Shown here in pieces: positions 31,345 to 41,543 of a stretch of 64,000 nt of DNA; the first letter of the stretch is position 1; each line of letters opens with the position of its first letter. The notes under the pieces are model-generated. The model saw nothing but the letters and a program-made list of their open reading frames with translations, was not told the origin of the DNA and did no database searches. The position numbers and the translations under genes were made by a program. The stretch comes from Alishewanella jeotgali KCTC 22429 (GTDB lineage Bacteria > Pseudomonadota > Gammaproteobacteria > Enterobacterales > Alteromonadaceae): contig NZ_AHTH01000009.1 of the NCBI RefSeq assembly GCF_000245735.1, forward strand, positions 1 through 64,000. Direction: 5' to 3'.

Positions 31345-33417
31345 CTACTTTAACACCTGAAACAGATTACTGTGTTGATCGGTCCAGCGCACCTCGGGTC
31401 TTAGTGGTGTTGGCCAGGGCCGACTGGCTTGCCGGATGCTGTCTTGTTGTAAAAAACGCTGATTGCGGCTTAGCAGTACCCATTCGGTCGCCGCCGGATT
31501 ATCGGCATCGGCTGGCGTCGGGATAAAGACCGCATCCAGCCCCAGCGCCACAGCCTGATTACGTAACACACTACTGAGATCCAGATAGTTATTCGAAATA
31601 TGCACAGCCAGCACGCCATCAGGCAACAAATGCTGCCAATACAATGCCAGCGCCTCTGTCGTTAACAGATGCTGCGGAATGGCATCACTGCTAAAAGCAT
31701 CTAACACCAGCAGATCAAATTGCTGACTGCCCTGGTCTGCCAGTTGCTGCTGCAGCAGCTGTCTGGCATCGCCCAGCTGCAAGCGAATTTCCGCCGGGCT
31801 CTGCGCCAGATAACTAAAATGCTGCCGGGCAGCCTCGATCACCGCCGGATTAATTTCATAAAACTGCAGCAGATCGCCGCTGCGACCATAGGCCGCCAAA
31901 GCGCCAGCGCCCAAGCCCACCAACCCCAGATGACGCCGGCTCAGCTGGCTGCTGCTACGTGTCGGATCGGCCGGTAAAAAGTGTGTTATTGCCAACGCTA
32001 CCCCAGTACCAGGCCGATAGTAGCTCAGCGGTTGCATGGCTTTACTCTCGTCCAGATACTGCGCACCGTGGCTGGTGGTGCCATCTATTAGTTGGCGCTG
32101 CCAGTGCCCGTTTAGCTCGACATCGCGCACAATCAGACTACCGTAAAAATTCCGGCTGCTGCTGATATCCTGGCGCCCCAGCTGCTGTTCAATCAGCAAA
32201 AAACTGCCAATAAAGATCCCACCTGCCAATAACGCCGTTGCCGTCTGCCACACCGCCTGTCGGCGCCAATTATGCAGCGTCACCAGCCAGAGGATCGCCA
32301 ATAGCACCAGCGGAAACTCCCAGTAACGACTAAACAGCAACGGCGCCAGTAGATTAATCAACAGGCCGCCCAGCACCCCGCCGGCAGCCAACAACAGATA
32401 AAATGCCGTTAACTGCTCACGGGACGGCTTGCTGCGGGCCAGCTCACCATGACAGAGCATACAACCACTAAACAGCAACATCAGATACAGCAGCAGCTGT
32501 GACAGCCAGTCAAACTGCCGGCCCAGATAAAACAGCAGTAGCGCAACAACTAAGCAGATGGCGAACAAATACAACCAGATGGCGCGCTGATACCAGCTAT
32601 CGCGGTTGAATACCAGGGTAAAACTGAGTAAGTAAAGTGCCAGCGGCACTACCCAGAGAAAGGGCACCGGCGGCACATTTTGCGTTAATTGCTGAGTTAC
32701 TGCCAACAACAGCACCACCCCGGCGGCAGATAACGCCAGATAACGACCGCTATGGCCGCGCCGCAACGTCAGTGGCGCCGCGGGCAGCAGCTTGCTCTGC
32801 GCCAGTGAGTGCCACAGCAGCACCAGAATACAGCCGCTAAACAGGATAAAACCGCCAGTCCAGTATGCTTGCTGCTGCGGTAGCGCCAGATAGGGCTCGA
32901 CTAAAAACGGATAACTGAGTAAGGCCGCAAAAGAGCCCAGGTTTGACAACGCATAAAGCCGGTACGGGCTTTGCTGTGGGTAACGGGCGGCAAACCAGTG
33001 CTGTACCAAAGGCGCGGTGGCGCTTAACAGCAGATAGGGTAAGCCGATCGCCAGTGCAAGATAGCTTAGAATTCCCGACAAGGGTGCAGCTTGCGGATCG
33101 GGTTTCGCATCGAGCAATAACAAACTGGCTACCGCCAGCAGCAGTAAACTGCTATGCCAGAAACGCTGCCACGTCAGATTGGCAAAGCGGCTTAGCAGGT
33201 GTGCATACAAATAACCACCAAGCAGAGCCGTTTGGAAAAACAATAATGCAGCGGTCCAGACTTGAGCGCCGCCACCAAAATACGGTAGTAGCAGCCGCGC
33301 CAGCATAGGTTGAACCAAAAACACCAGACTGGCGCTGAGCAGCACGGTCAGAGCAAATAACAAGGGCCTACTCCGCTTAAAAGGCGTCAGCCTACCCAAA
33401 GCGCGCTCTGCCAGCAA
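31345..33417 (-). CDS. Fused membrane / spermidine synthase-like protein
   Basis: A 690-residue protein of the fused MFS/spermidine synthase type. The first 420 residues hold about eleven to twelve membrane helices (RPLLFALTVLLSASLVFLVQPMLARLLLPYFGG is the family hallmark). The cytoplasmic C-terminal part (about 440-690) is a spermidine-synthase-like Rossmann domain with HLGLVGLGAGALAAYGR, an acidic FYEINP ribose-binding motif and LLVLDAFSSDAIPQHLLTTEAL. Family members are uncharacterised in most bacteria, and true aminopropyltransferase activity is unproven. It is convergent with the cyanophycinase-like gene; a link from arginine to polyamines is conceivable but only an inference. Confidence 0.82.
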   Translation of the reverse strand: MLAERALGRLTPFKRSRPLLFALTVLLSASLVFLVQPMLARLLLPYFGGGAQVWTAALLFFQTALLGGYLYAHLLSRFANLTWQRFWHSSLLLLAVASLLLLDAKPDPQAAPLSGILSYLALAIGLPYLLLSATAPLVQHWFAARYPQQSPYRLYALSNLGSFAALLSYPFLVEPYLALPQQQAYWTGGFILFSGCILVLLWHSLAQSKLLPAAPLTLRRGHSGRYLALSAAGVVLLLAVTQQLTQNVPPVPFLWVVPLALYLLSFTLVFNRDSWYQRAIWLYLFAICLVVALLLFYLGRQFDWLSQLLLYLMLLFSGCMLCHGELARSKPSREQLTAFYLLLAAGGVLGGLLINLLAPLLFSRYWEFPLVLLAILWLVTLHNWRRQAVWQTATALLAGGIFIGSFLLIEQQLGRQDISSSRNFYGSLIVRDVELNGHWQRQLIDGTTSHGAQYLDESKAMQPLSYYRPGTGVALAITHFLPADPTRSSSQLSRRHLGLVGLGAGALAAYGRSGDLLQFYEINPAVIEAARQHFSYLAQSPAEIRLQLGDARQLLQQQLADQGSQQFDLLVLDAFSSDAIPQHLLTTEALALYWQHLLPDGVLAVHISNNYLDLSSVLRNQAVALGLDAVFIPTPADADNPAATEWVLLSRNQRFLQQDSIRQASRPWPTPLRPEVRWTDQHSNLFQVLK

Positions 33418-33461
33418 GGGTTATCCGCCGCGCTGTATGCTAGTTACGGTAAATTACGCCT

Positions 33462-33496
33462 GGGCATGTTGAGGTTTGCGGATTGAATTTTTTTGC
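33462..33496 (+). repeat. Decayed left end of the TA-flanked palindromic element
   Basis: GGGCATGTTGAGGTTTGCGG here differs from the left terminal repeat at 22846 (GGGCGTGTTGACGTTTGCTG) at three positions of twenty, and a similar T-rich tract follows. I find no matching right end or TA flank nearby, so this is a solo or eroded end, or a related but distinct repeat family. Confidence 0.4.
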
Positions 33497-33676
33497 TCTG
33501 GAGCCGCAGCCTTGTCTGATTTGTCGAACCGCGCGTCATAGGTTAGACTTGCAGCGCGCTGGCCGGTAGCAGTGGCGGTATCGCTAACCTGTTAAGCCCT
33601 GACGACCTGGCTTTCAGCCCAATATTACTATAACAACACCCTCTATCGCGCCCCGGCGCACTGCTAAGGTTTATTT

Positions 33677-35122
33677 ATGGGAAAGTTTAAAGTTCCGCAC
33701 ACTCTCACGCTACTGTTTAGCATGATGGTGATTGCGATGATCGCCACCTGGATTGTTCCCCAGGGTTTCTTTGCTACCGAGACCATGGCCAACGGCCGGG
33801 CTGTGGTAGTGCCGGGCACCTTTAGTCTGGTTGACGAGCGCAGCTATCTGACACCCTGGCAATTATTAACGGCCATTCCACGGGCTTTTGCCTCCGCCCA
33901 GGATGTGATTTTCTTTGTGATGATTTTAGGCGGCGTGCTGGCAGTGGCCCGCGCAACCGGTACCGTGGATGCGCTGATTGGCCGCTTACTGGAGCGTTTT
34001 GGCTCCCGGCCACAGATGCTGATCTTTATGGTGATCTTCTGCTTTGCGATGGCATCCAGTTTTATTGGTACCGCCGGTGAATATATTCCCTTCGTATTAA
34101 TTCTGGTGGCGCTGTGCAAAGCCATGCGGCTGGATGCGATGACGGCAGTCGGTATGACGGTGGCCGGTTATGGTATTGGCTACGGCATTTCTGCGGTCAA
34201 TCCATTTACGCTGGTGATTGCCCAACAAATCGCCGATATTCCGATTTTATCCGGTTGGGAGCTGCGGGCAGCAATTTTTCTGCCCTTTGTGTTAATTGGT
34301 TTTCACCATGTCTGGAGTTATGCCAAAAAGGTCGCGCAAGACCCGAGCCAATCGATGGTAAAAGATTTGCCCTGCCCCCTGGGTGATAAGCATGCGGTCG
34401 ATTATCCGAACTTAAACTGGCGGCATCGCCTGATCCTGGGCAGCTTTGTGCTGACTATCGGTGTGGTAGCCTACAATATCCGGATGAATGGCTGGTATCT
34501 GTATGAGCTGGGTGCCGCCTTTATCGCCTGGGGCTTATTTGTGGTAGTGGTTGGCAATATCAGTACCGATACTGCCGCGAAAAAATTTATCGAGGGCGCG
34601 ATGGAGCTCACCACCACCGCAGTATTAATCGGTGTCGCGCGCGGGATTTCACTGATTTTGGAAGATGGCCAGATCCTGCATTCGCTGGTGCATGGTATGT
34701 CAATGCCGTTGTCTTTTGTCGGCGCTGAAGTGGCGGCAGTGGGTATGCTGTTTATCCAGACCTTGCTGAACTTCTTTATCCCGTCCGGCAGTGGCCAGGC
34801 TTACGTCACTATGCCACTGATGGTACCACTGAGTGATCTGCTGGAAATTCCGCGCCAGGTTGCCGTATTGGCGTATCAGTTTGGCGATGGTTTCTCTAAT
34901 ATGATTATCCCAACCAATGCGATTCTAATGGGCATTATCGGTATTGCCGGTATCCCTTACGGTCACTGGTTCCGCTTCTGTTTACCGCTGATGGTCAAAC
35001 TGATGCTGGCCTCCTCGGTGGTACTGGTATTGGCAGTGGTATTTAACTTTGGTGCTGATGTACAACCCGCCGATCTGCCATTGCAATCCAAGGTGCAGCA
35101 ACACACTGAACAGGTTAACTAG
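33677..35122 (+). CDS. YfcC-family inner-membrane permease (second copy)
   Basis: A 481-residue polytopic protein of the same family as the permease at 26611, with about twelve helices. Shared motifs: FKVPHTLTLLFSMMVIAMIATWIVPQGFF, ASSFIGTAGEYIPFVLILVALCKAMRLD, GYGISAVNPFTLVIAQQIADIPILSGWELR, and NFFIPSGSGQAYVTMPLMVPLSDLLEIPRQVAVLAYQFGDGFSNMIIPTNA. The two copies are clearly divergent paralogues. This one has its own leader, AAGG ahead of the ATG, and a strong terminator. The substrate is unknown; amino acids or dipeptides are plausible given the nearby peptide locus. Confidence 0.87.
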   Translation: MGKFKVPHTLTLLFSMMVIAMIATWIVPQGFFATETMANGRAVVVPGTFSLVDERSYLTPWQLLTAIPRAFASAQDVIFFVMILGGVLAVARATGTVDALIGRLLERFGSRPQMLIFMVIFCFAMASSFIGTAGEYIPFVLILVALCKAMRLDAMTAVGMTVAGYGIGYGISAVNPFTLVIAQQIADIPILSGWELRAAIFLPFVLIGFHHVWSYAKKVAQDPSQSMVKDLPCPLGDKHAVDYPNLNWRHRLILGSFVLTIGVVAYNIRMNGWYLYELGAAFIAWGLFVVVVGNISTDTAAKKFIEGAMELTTTAVLIGVARGISLILEDGQILHSLVHGMSMPLSFVGAEVAAVGMLFIQTLLNFFIPSGSGQAYVTMPLMVPLSDLLEIPRQVAVLAYQFGDGFSNMIIPTNAILMGIIGIAGIPYGHWFRFCLPLMVKLMLASSVVLVLAVVFNFGADVQPADLPLQSKVQQHTEQVN

Positions 35123-35137
35123 CCGCGATACCAGCAC

Positions 35138-35165
35138 AAAAAGGGCTCAATACGAGCCCTTTTTG
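35138..35165 (+). terminator. Rho-independent terminator of the second YfcC gene
   Basis: AAAAAGGGCTC and GAGCCCTTTTT pair around the loop AATAC, with a T-run on the plus strand. It starts 15 bp past the stop codon. Confidence 0.9.
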
Positions 35166-35238
35166 CTTTTAGCGTTTGCCAGTGACTTAGCTTTCTCAGT
35201 AAAGTAGCCTTAGATTTTTTTGCAGCACAGCAGGGCTT

Positions 35239-36969
35239 ATGCATCAAGCACGGCAAATTGCCGAGATTATTTTAAAGGGCTTTCGCAAACACTTTCGTCT
35301 GTTTCAGCAGGTCACGGCCCGTGCCCGGCAGCGCTTTGAGCAAGCCGACTGGCAGGCCTATCAGCAGGATAGCTCAGAGCGGATCCAGTTTTATGATTTG
35401 CGGGTCAATGAAACCATCAGCCTGCTGCGCCAGCAATTACCCGCCGAGTGTTTAAATGAACCCCTGTGGCAGCAGGTTAAGCAACACTATCTGGAATATT
35501 TGCTATTCCACCCGCAGGCAGAACTGGCAGAAACCTTTTATAACTCGGTATTTTGCCGGTTATTTGCCCGTAAATATTTTCATAACCAGAATATCTTTGT
35601 CGAATCAACCTTGGATAAGCAACATCTGCCGGCACCTATTGCCTCGGTGTACCAAAGTTATTTCCCGGCACAGGATGGCTTAAAGCAGTCGATCCGCAAT
35701 GTTATTGCCGCCTTTGGTTTTAGTACGCCCTTTATCGATCTGGAACATGATATCCGCTGTGTGCTACGCAGCTTTATCAGTCAGTCCAGTCATGGCGCTT
35801 TCCCGGTGCATCTGCTGCGGTTAGATATTCTGCACACCCCGTTTTTTCGCAATAAAGCCGCCTATCTGGTTGGCCGGGTGGTGACGCCGCAGGGCCAGCA
35901 ACCTTTTATTATTCCGTTGCTGCACGCCGAAGGTAAAGGTCTGTATCTGGATACGCTGCTTACCGATCCGGAGCAAATGAGTATTATCTTCGGCTTCTCA
36001 CGCGCCTACTTTATGGTGCAATGCCCGGTGCCCTCGGCATTGGTGCATTTTTTACGCGAATTGCTACCGCATAAAACGCTGGCAGAACTGTATGCTGCAA
36101 TAGGTCTGCATAAACAAGGTAAAACCGAGTTTTATCGCGAACTACTGACCCATCTTGAGCGCTCGCGGGATCGCTTTGTTGCTGCACCGGGGATCCGGGG
36201 CATGGTGATGATGGTGTTTACCCTGCCCTCTTTTCCTTATGTGTTTAAAGTGATTCGCGATACCTTTAGCGAAACCAAACAATTTGACCGTGCCACGGTA
36301 AAAGCCCGCTATCAACTGGTGAAACAGCACGATCGGGTCGGCCGGATGGCCGATACGCTGGAATATTCCGATGTTGCCTTACCCAAGGCACGCTTTACGC
36401 CTGAGTTATTGCAGGAGCTACAGGACAGTATCGCCGGTTCACTGCAAATTGAGGACGAGCTGGTGGTGATTAAACATCTGTATATTGAACGGCGGATGAC
36501 ACCACTCAATCTCTATCTGGAGCAGGCCTCGACTGCCGATAAAGCCAGCATTATGGATGACTACGGCACCGCCATTAAAGAAATGATTGCCGCCAATATT
36601 TTCCCCGGCGATATGCTACTGAAAAACTTTGGTGTCACCCGGCATAAAAGGGTGGTGTTCTATGATTATGACGAGGTGCAATATCTGCTGGATGTGAATT
36701 TCCGCAGCCTGCCCAAGGTCGATAGTTTTGAAGCGGCGCTGGAAGCAGAGGCAAATTGCTGGGCCGCACCCGGTGATGTGTTTCCGGAGCAAATGGCGAC
36801 CTTTGTCACACCGGGCGCCGAGATCCGCGATATGTTATTTAGTAAACATCCGGAGCTGTTGGATGCCGGCTACTGGCGACAAAAGCAGTACCGGATCCGC
36901 CAGGGCCAGGTGGAAGATATTTTCCCTTATCCGCAAGCCATGCGCTTTTGTCACCTTTATCCGGAATAA
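35239..36969 (+). CDS. aceK: Isocitrate dehydrogenase kinase/phosphatase AceK
   Basis: AceK reversibly phosphorylates isocitrate dehydrogenase and so diverts isocitrate to the glyoxylate shunt. The 576-residue length matches E. coli AceK (578). Recognisable parts are the N-terminal regulatory domain (to about 310) and the kinase/phosphatase domain with the ATP-loop region [39 protein letters not shown], and the catalytic region [26 protein letters not shown]. Unlike in enterobacteria it is not in an aceBAK operon; aceA and aceB lie 6-12 kb downstream. Confidence 0.96.
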   Translation: MHQARQIAEIILKGFRKHFRLFQQVTARARQRFEQADWQAYQQDSSERIQFYDLRVNETISLLRQQLPAECLNEPLWQQVKQHYLEYLLFHPQAELAETFYNSVFCRLFARKYFHNQNIFVESTLDKQHLPAPIASVYQSYFPAQDGLKQSIRNVIAAFGFSTPFIDLEHDIRCVLRSFISQSSHGAFPVHLLRLDILHTPFFRNKAAYLVGRVVTPQGQQPFIIPLLHAEGKGLYLDTLLTDPEQMSIIFGFSRAYFMVQCPVPSALVHFLRELLPHKTLAELYAAIGLHKQGKTEFYRELLTHLERSRDRFVAAPGIRGMVMMVFTLPSFPYVFKVIRDTFSETKQFDRATVKARYQLVKQHDRVGRMADTLEYSDVALPKARFTPELLQELQDSIAGSLQIEDELVVIKHLYIERRMTPLNLYLEQASTADKASIMDDYGTAIKEMIAANIFPGDMLLKNFGVTRHKRVVFYDYDEVQYLLDVNFRSLPKVDSFEAALEAEANCWAAPGDVFPEQMATFVTPGAEIRDMLFSKHPELLDAGYWRQKQYRIRQGQVEDIFPYPQAMRFCHLYPE

Positions 36970-36973
36970 CCTT

Positions 36974-37426
36974 ATGCCTTTTACTATCTGGGTCGATGCC
37001 GATGCCTGCCCGGCCGTCATTAAAGAGATCCTGTACCGCGCCGCAGAGCGTAAGCAACTGCCGCTGGTGCTGGTGGCAAATCAGCCACTACGTACCCCAC
37101 CCTCGCCCTTTATCAGCAGCCTGACGGTCAGCAAGGGTTTTGATGAAGCCGATAATGAGATTGTGCGCCGTTGTCACCAAGGCGATCTGGTGATTACCGG
37201 TGATATCCCGCTGGCGGCTGAGGTGCTGGCCAAGGGTGCGGAAGCGATTAATCCGCGCGGTGAGCGCTATGATCGCGATACCATCCGGCAGAAACTGACA
37301 ATGCGGGATTTTATGGAGACGCTACGCGCCAGTGGGGTGCAAAGTGGCGGCCCGGCAGCCTTTAGCCAGGCCGATCGTCAGGCCTTTGCTAATCAGTTAG
37401 ACCGGCTATTACAACAACTAGGCTAA
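36974..37426 (+). CDS. yaiI: YaiI/YqxD family protein (DUF188)
   Basis: A 150-residue protein of the UPF0178/DUF188 family (E. coli YaiI 152). It has the N-terminal [22 protein letters not shown] motif, the central [34 protein letters not shown], and [13 protein letters not shown], forming a PIN-like acidic pocket. The start at 36974 lies 4 bp after the aceK stop; a longer frame from 36728 would run inside aceK. Biochemical function is unknown. Confidence 0.92.
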   Translation: MPFTIWVDADACPAVIKEILYRAAERKQLPLVLVANQPLRTPPSPFISSLTVSKGFDEADNEIVRRCHQGDLVITGDIPLAAEVLAKGAEAINPRGERYDRDTIRQKLTMRDFMETLRASGVQSGGPAAFSQADRQAFANQLDRLLQQLG

Positions 37427-37433
37427 ACTGACC

Positions 37434-38318
37434 TTAAAATAGTGCCTGCTGCGAGACAAAATGCTGCCGGCGTTGACTAAGCGGATCGATATAACTTAGC
37501 TGCTGTGCTAATAGCTGCAGGGGTCGGCTAAAATCACTGGTATTTTTCGGTAATAGCTCAGGATAGTAAGCATCATTTAAGATCGGCATGCCCAGACTCA
37601 GCATATGCAGCCTGAGCTGATGGGTTTTCCCCGTCAGCGGCTGCAGCTGAAACTGGCCGATATCCCCATCAACGCCGACCAGCTCGACAATAGACTGCGC
37701 ATTGGCCTCACCCGGTACAATCTGATTAATAAACCGCGGCTGGGCTTTTTCAATCCGGTTACTCAACTGCCAGCTTAACGGCGGCTGTAAGTTTGTGCTT
37801 AAGCGGGCCCGGGCCTGATAGCGCTTTACCAGTTGCCCCTGCTGAAATAGCTGGTAATAGTGTGGCCGGCTTATGCTATTACAGCTAAACAACACTAAGC
37901 CGGCAGTATCCCGATCCAGCCGGTGCAGCGGCGCTAAATCGCTGATCCCGGTATCCTCTTTCAGCCGCTGCAACAGGCATTCGTTAACAAAGTCTCCGCC
38001 CGGTGTAACCGGTAAAAAATGCGGTTTATCCGCAACCAGCAGGTGCTCGTCCTGATACAGGATCTGATGCAAAAACGGAATTTTCGGCTCTGCCGCGACT
38101 TCGCGAAAATAACAGAGCCGGCGACTGGGTAAAAAAGGCGTTTGCTCGGTAATCGCCTCACCCTGATACCAATAGACCTTGCCGTCGCGGATCCGCTGCT
38201 GCCAAAGCTCAGCCGGAATGCGCGGAAAATGAGCACACAAAAATGCCAGTACCGTCGGCCAGCCCTGATTATGCGCCGGCAAGGTAATTTCAGAAGGCTG
38301 TTTGGCAGTAATTAACAT
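37434..38318 (-). CDS. RluA-family RNA pseudouridine synthase
   Basis: A pseudouridine synthase of the RluA family, about 294 residues from the ATG at 38318. A longer frame from 38429 adds 37 residues that overlap the start of the divergent gene and look non-conserved. The catalytic motif is APLHRLDRDTAGLVLFS (Asp in HRLDRDT), preceded by YQDEHLLVADKPHFLPV and followed by LTGKTHQLRLHMLSLGMPILND. The N-terminal 90 residues are S4-like (LAFLCAHFPRIPAELWQQRIRDGKVYW). The RNA substrate cannot be told from sequence. Confidence 0.9.
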   Translation of the reverse strand: MLITAKQPSEITLPAHNQGWPTVLAFLCAHFPRIPAELWQQRIRDGKVYWYQGEAITEQTPFLPSRRLCYFREVAAEPKIPFLHQILYQDEHLLVADKPHFLPVTPGGDFVNECLLQRLKEDTGISDLAPLHRLDRDTAGLVLFSCNSISRPHYYQLFQQGQLVKRYQARARLSTNLQPPLSWQLSNRIEKAQPRFINQIVPGEANAQSIVELVGVDGDIGQFQLQPLTGKTHQLRLHMLSLGMPILNDAYYPELLPKNTSDFSRPLQLLAQQLSYIDPLSQRRQHFVSQQALF

Positions 38319-38423
38319 CACGACGTCTGGTTTAAGCCAACAAAGCAGCAAAAAGTGGCGGCAGCTTAGCATAAAAGCCGCTAGAATACGCGCCCAGACA
38401 GCCAACGCCCGGAACACCTGCCA

Positions 38424-39110
38424 ATGCATCGCAATGCTATTCTGGCGCTACGACAGCGCGAATTGCAAAAAGCCACCCGCGTTTTTAATGCCCGCGGTAG
38501 CAAGGTGCGCCGCTGCGAGCACTGCTTGCTACCCCAAGCTGACTGTATCTGTGCAGCCACGCCAGCGCCACAGGCAAAATCGGCGTTTTGCTTTATTATG
38601 TATACCGGCGAATGCTATAAGCCGAGTAATACCGGGCGCCTGATCTGCGATATTGCCGCCGATAGCCATGCCTTTGTCTGGGATCGCACCAGGCCGGATC
38701 CGGCGTTACTGGCGCTGCTGACCGACCCACGCTATGCGCCCATCGTGGTTTTTCCGACCCAATATGCCGAAGCAGAACGTTGCCTGGCCGATGCGGCAGC
38801 GCTACAGCAGGCCAGCGCCGGGCGCATGCCGCTGTTTGTGATGCTGGATGGCACCTGGCGCGAAGCGAAGAAAATGTTTAAAAGCCCTTATCTGGCTAAA
38901 TTGCCGGTGCTCGGGATCCAGCCGACGCAACAAAGTGATTATCTGCTGCGGGAAGCAGCACATTTGCATCAACTTTGTACCGCTGAAGTGGCGATTGAAG
39001 TGCTACGACTGGCTGCCGATCAACCGGCGGCAGAGCAGTTAGCGGAATACTTTCAGGTATTTCGCAATGCCTATCTAAAGGGTAAGCCGCATTTACAGCT
39101 GCCCGATTAA
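38424..39110 (+). CDS. DTW-domain protein, probable tRNA-uridine aminocarboxypropyltransferase
   Basis: A 228-residue DTW-domain protein. The family adds a 3-amino-3-carboxypropyl group to uridine in tRNA (acp3U) using S-adenosylmethionine. Visible are the cysteine cluster CEHCLLPQADCIC (zinc site) at about 32-44, the family motif MLDGTWREAKKMF (DGTW in place of DTW), and YLLREAAHLHQLCTAEVAIEVLRL. It is divergent from the pseudouridine synthase gene, so two RNA-modifying enzymes share this intergenic region. The exact tRNA target (TapT/TuaA type) is not certain. Confidence 0.86.
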   Translation: MHRNAILALRQRELQKATRVFNARGSKVRRCEHCLLPQADCICAATPAPQAKSAFCFIMYTGECYKPSNTGRLICDIAADSHAFVWDRTRPDPALLALLTDPRYAPIVVFPTQYAEAERCLADAAALQQASAGRMPLFVMLDGTWREAKKMFKSPYLAKLPVLGIQPTQQSDYLLREAAHLHQLCTAEVAIEVLRLAADQPAAEQLAEYFQVFRNAYLKGKPHLQLPD

Positions 39111-39112
39111 GG

Positions 39113-41536
39113 CTAACTGTCAGTCGCTGTCACCCGGTCCAGCCAACGGGCCTGCCACTTTGACACAGGCAGGGGTTTATCAATATGGTAACCCTGCGAC
39201 CAGAGCCCTTGCTGCTGACAAAACAGCGCCTGTGCTGCAGTCTCCACCCCTTCGGCAACCACTCTGAGATTAAGTTGCCGTGCTACAGCGATAATAGTCT
39301 CCACCATAGCGATATCATTGGCTTGATCCGGAATACCTTTGATAAAGCTCTGATCAATTTTCAGCTCTTGTACCGGTAAATTGCGAATATAGGACAGCGA
39401 CGAATAGCCGGTACCAAAATCATCAATCGCAAAGCTAATCCCCAGGGCCGTCAGTTGCAGCATCTTATCAATACTGGCTTGCAAATCATCGACCAGAATA
39501 CCTTCGGTAACCTCCAGCACCAGTGCTGCTGGTGCAAACTGATAACGCGCCAGCACCGCTTTCACATCCTCGACAAAGCTGGCATGCCGCACATGCCGCG
39601 GACTGATATTGACCGACAGGGTATAATTCAGGCCACGGCTGCGCCAGTTGGCTAACAATTCACCGGCTCTGGCCAGTACCCAGTTGTCCAATGCAATAAT
39701 CAGATCGGAGCGTTCAGCCACCGGAATAAATAATGCCGGCGAGATCAGCCCTTGCTCCGGATGCTGCCAGCGAACCAAAGCTTCAGCGCCGGCCAGCACA
39801 CCATGCTGATCGCACTGGCTTTGCAAAAACAACTGTAATTCATTCTGATCCAGTGCCTGACGCAAGGCCTTCTCAATCTGAAACGCCTGTAACGCACTCT
39901 GGCTGTCAGTGGGCCGGTAACAGGCGTAGCGATTACCACCCTGATTTTTTGCAACATGCAAGGCGGTATCAGCTTGCTGAATTAATTGCTCTGGTAACAA
40001 CAGTTCCGTTGCCTGACTAATACCAATACTTACCGACAAGACCAATTGCTCCTCGGCTACCTGCAGTGGCTGTTGTAGCTGTAATAACAGCCTTTGGGCA
40101 AGGTCTTCAACCTGTGTCAGTCCGGGATAATCAGCTGCCGGTAGCACCAGGCAAAAGTTATCCGCACCTAAATGGCTTAGAAACAGCGATGCTTGCTGCT
40201 GTAAGTGCCGGGCGAAGGTAAGTAACACCTTATTACCGTACTCAAAACCACGGGCATCATTGATAAACTTCATCCGGTCAATATTCAAAGAAAGTAAGCT
40301 GCTGCCTACGACTTGCTGGCGCAGATGCTCCAGCAACGACATCCGGTTTGGCAGGTGAGTTAACACATCGTAAAAGGCCAGAAAGTGCAGCCGTTGCTGT
40401 GCGGCCTTTTGCTCGGAAATATCGCGCTTGACACTCAGATAATGCGTTAGCCGTTCGTAGCGATCTTTAAGCGGCGTGATGGTTTGCAGTTCAGTATACT
40501 CACTTCCGTCTTTACGCCGGTTAATAAACTCCCCTGACCAGGCCTGGCCTGACTGCAAATGCTGCCACATCTGCTGATAAACAGTGTTCGCAGTTTTGCC
40601 GGCGCTTAACAGGCGTGGATTTTGGCCAATCAATTCGCTGCGGCTATAGCCGGTCAATTCAAGTAAGGACGAATTGACATAGACAATTTCTGCCTGCGGG
40701 TTAGTGATCAGGATCCCATCTTTACTCTGTTCTACCGCAGCCGATAATTTTCGTAGTTCTGCTTCATCCGCCATGCGCTGCTTGGCCATGCTCTCCAACG
40801 CTAACGTCAGCTGGCCAATTTCCGAACGCCGCTCACCGGGTGGTAGCTTTAAGGGTTTATCCGCAGAGACCTCATTTAATGCTCTGACTAACTGCTCAAC
40901 CGGTCTGGCCAGTGTCTGTTGTAAATAACGCCATAACAACACACTGGTTAATGCTAGTAACGCTAACTCAATAAGGAGCGCGCGCCAGTGATGATAGAGT
41001 GCTTCTAACCAACCACTGTGATGCTGATACTCCAGCACTAGCATCTGCCGCTGCGGCTGGCTGTATGACGAGCCTGGCGCAGTAAGTGGCAAGTAGAGTA
41101 CGTAGCGCTGCGCGCGCGGTAGGTATTGATAAGCGAGTAGTCCGCTGGCTGCAGTCTGAGTAAACAGACTTGCCGAAAACTCAGTAACCACCGTAGCAGC
41201 AGCTTGCCCGATATAGTCTGGATTATAAGCATCCAGAACCTGACCTTGTTCGCTTACTCTTAGCACCCGCAAAACGCGACGATGTGCCTGCAGCTCCGTT
41301 TTTAACTCTTCCAGTACTTCAGGTAGCTCCATTCGCAGAGCACGATTAAAAGAGGCCTGGCTTAAGCTCCCGATACTACGCAGCTCCTGCTCGCTACTCT
41401 GCAACGCCTGGCGTTGCTGCTCTTTAACCAGCGCAACGGCGGCAATCAAAACCAGCAACAGGAAAAACGCCATCAGAATAACAGTGATCCGGACCCGGAT
41501 ACTGTAGCGATTAGTTTTAAGAAGCTGAGCGATCAT
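39113..41536 (-). CDS. Membrane PAS-GGDEF-EAL protein, probable c-di-GMP phosphodiesterase
   Basis: An 807-residue signalling protein. Two membrane helices (about 17-40 and 187-207) enclose a periplasmic sensor of about 145 residues, followed by a HAMP-like segment (to about 255), a PAS/PAC domain (about 265-380), a GGDEF domain (about 385-545) and an EAL domain (about 555-800). The GGDEF signature is degenerate (HLGADNFCLVL), so cyclase activity is unlikely. The EAL motifs look complete (AEALVRW, VTEGILV, IDDFGTGYSSLSY, LKIDQSFIKG, AEGVET), so it probably hydrolyses c-di-GMP. It lies 7 bp after a periplasmic-binding lipoprotein gene, which may supply its ligand signal. Confidence 0.92.
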   Translation of the reverse strand: MIAQLLKTNRYSIRVRITVILMAFFLLLVLIAAVALVKEQQRQALQSSEQELRSIGSLSQASFNRALRMELPEVLEELKTELQAHRRVLRVLRVSEQGQVLDAYNPDYIGQAAATVVTEFSASLFTQTAASGLLAYQYLPRAQRYVLYLPLTAPGSSYSQPQRQMLVLEYQHHSGWLEALYHHWRALLIELALLALTSVLLWRYLQQTLARPVEQLVRALNEVSADKPLKLPPGERRSEIGQLTLALESMAKQRMADEAELRKLSAAVEQSKDGILITNPQAEIVYVNSSLLELTGYSRSELIGQNPRLLSAGKTANTVYQQMWQHLQSGQAWSGEFINRRKDGSEYTELQTITPLKDRYERLTHYLSVKRDISEQKAAQQRLHFLAFYDVLTHLPNRMSLLEHLRQQVVGSSLLSLNIDRMKFINDARGFEYGNKVLLTFARHLQQQASLFLSHLGADNFCLVLPAADYPGLTQVEDLAQRLLLQLQQPLQVAEEQLVLSVSIGISQATELLLPEQLIQQADTALHVAKNQGGNRYACYRPTDSQSALQAFQIEKALRQALDQNELQLFLQSQCDQHGVLAGAEALVRWQHPEQGLISPALFIPVAERSDLIIALDNWVLARAGELLANWRSRGLNYTLSVNISPRHVRHASFVEDVKAVLARYQFAPAALVLEVTEGILVDDLQASIDKMLQLTALGISFAIDDFGTGYSSLSYIRNLPVQELKIDQSFIKGIPDQANDIAMVETIIAVARQLNLRVVAEGVETAAQALFCQQQGLWSQGYHIDKPLPVSKWQARWLDRVTATDS

Positions 41537-41543
41537 GCTGTAA

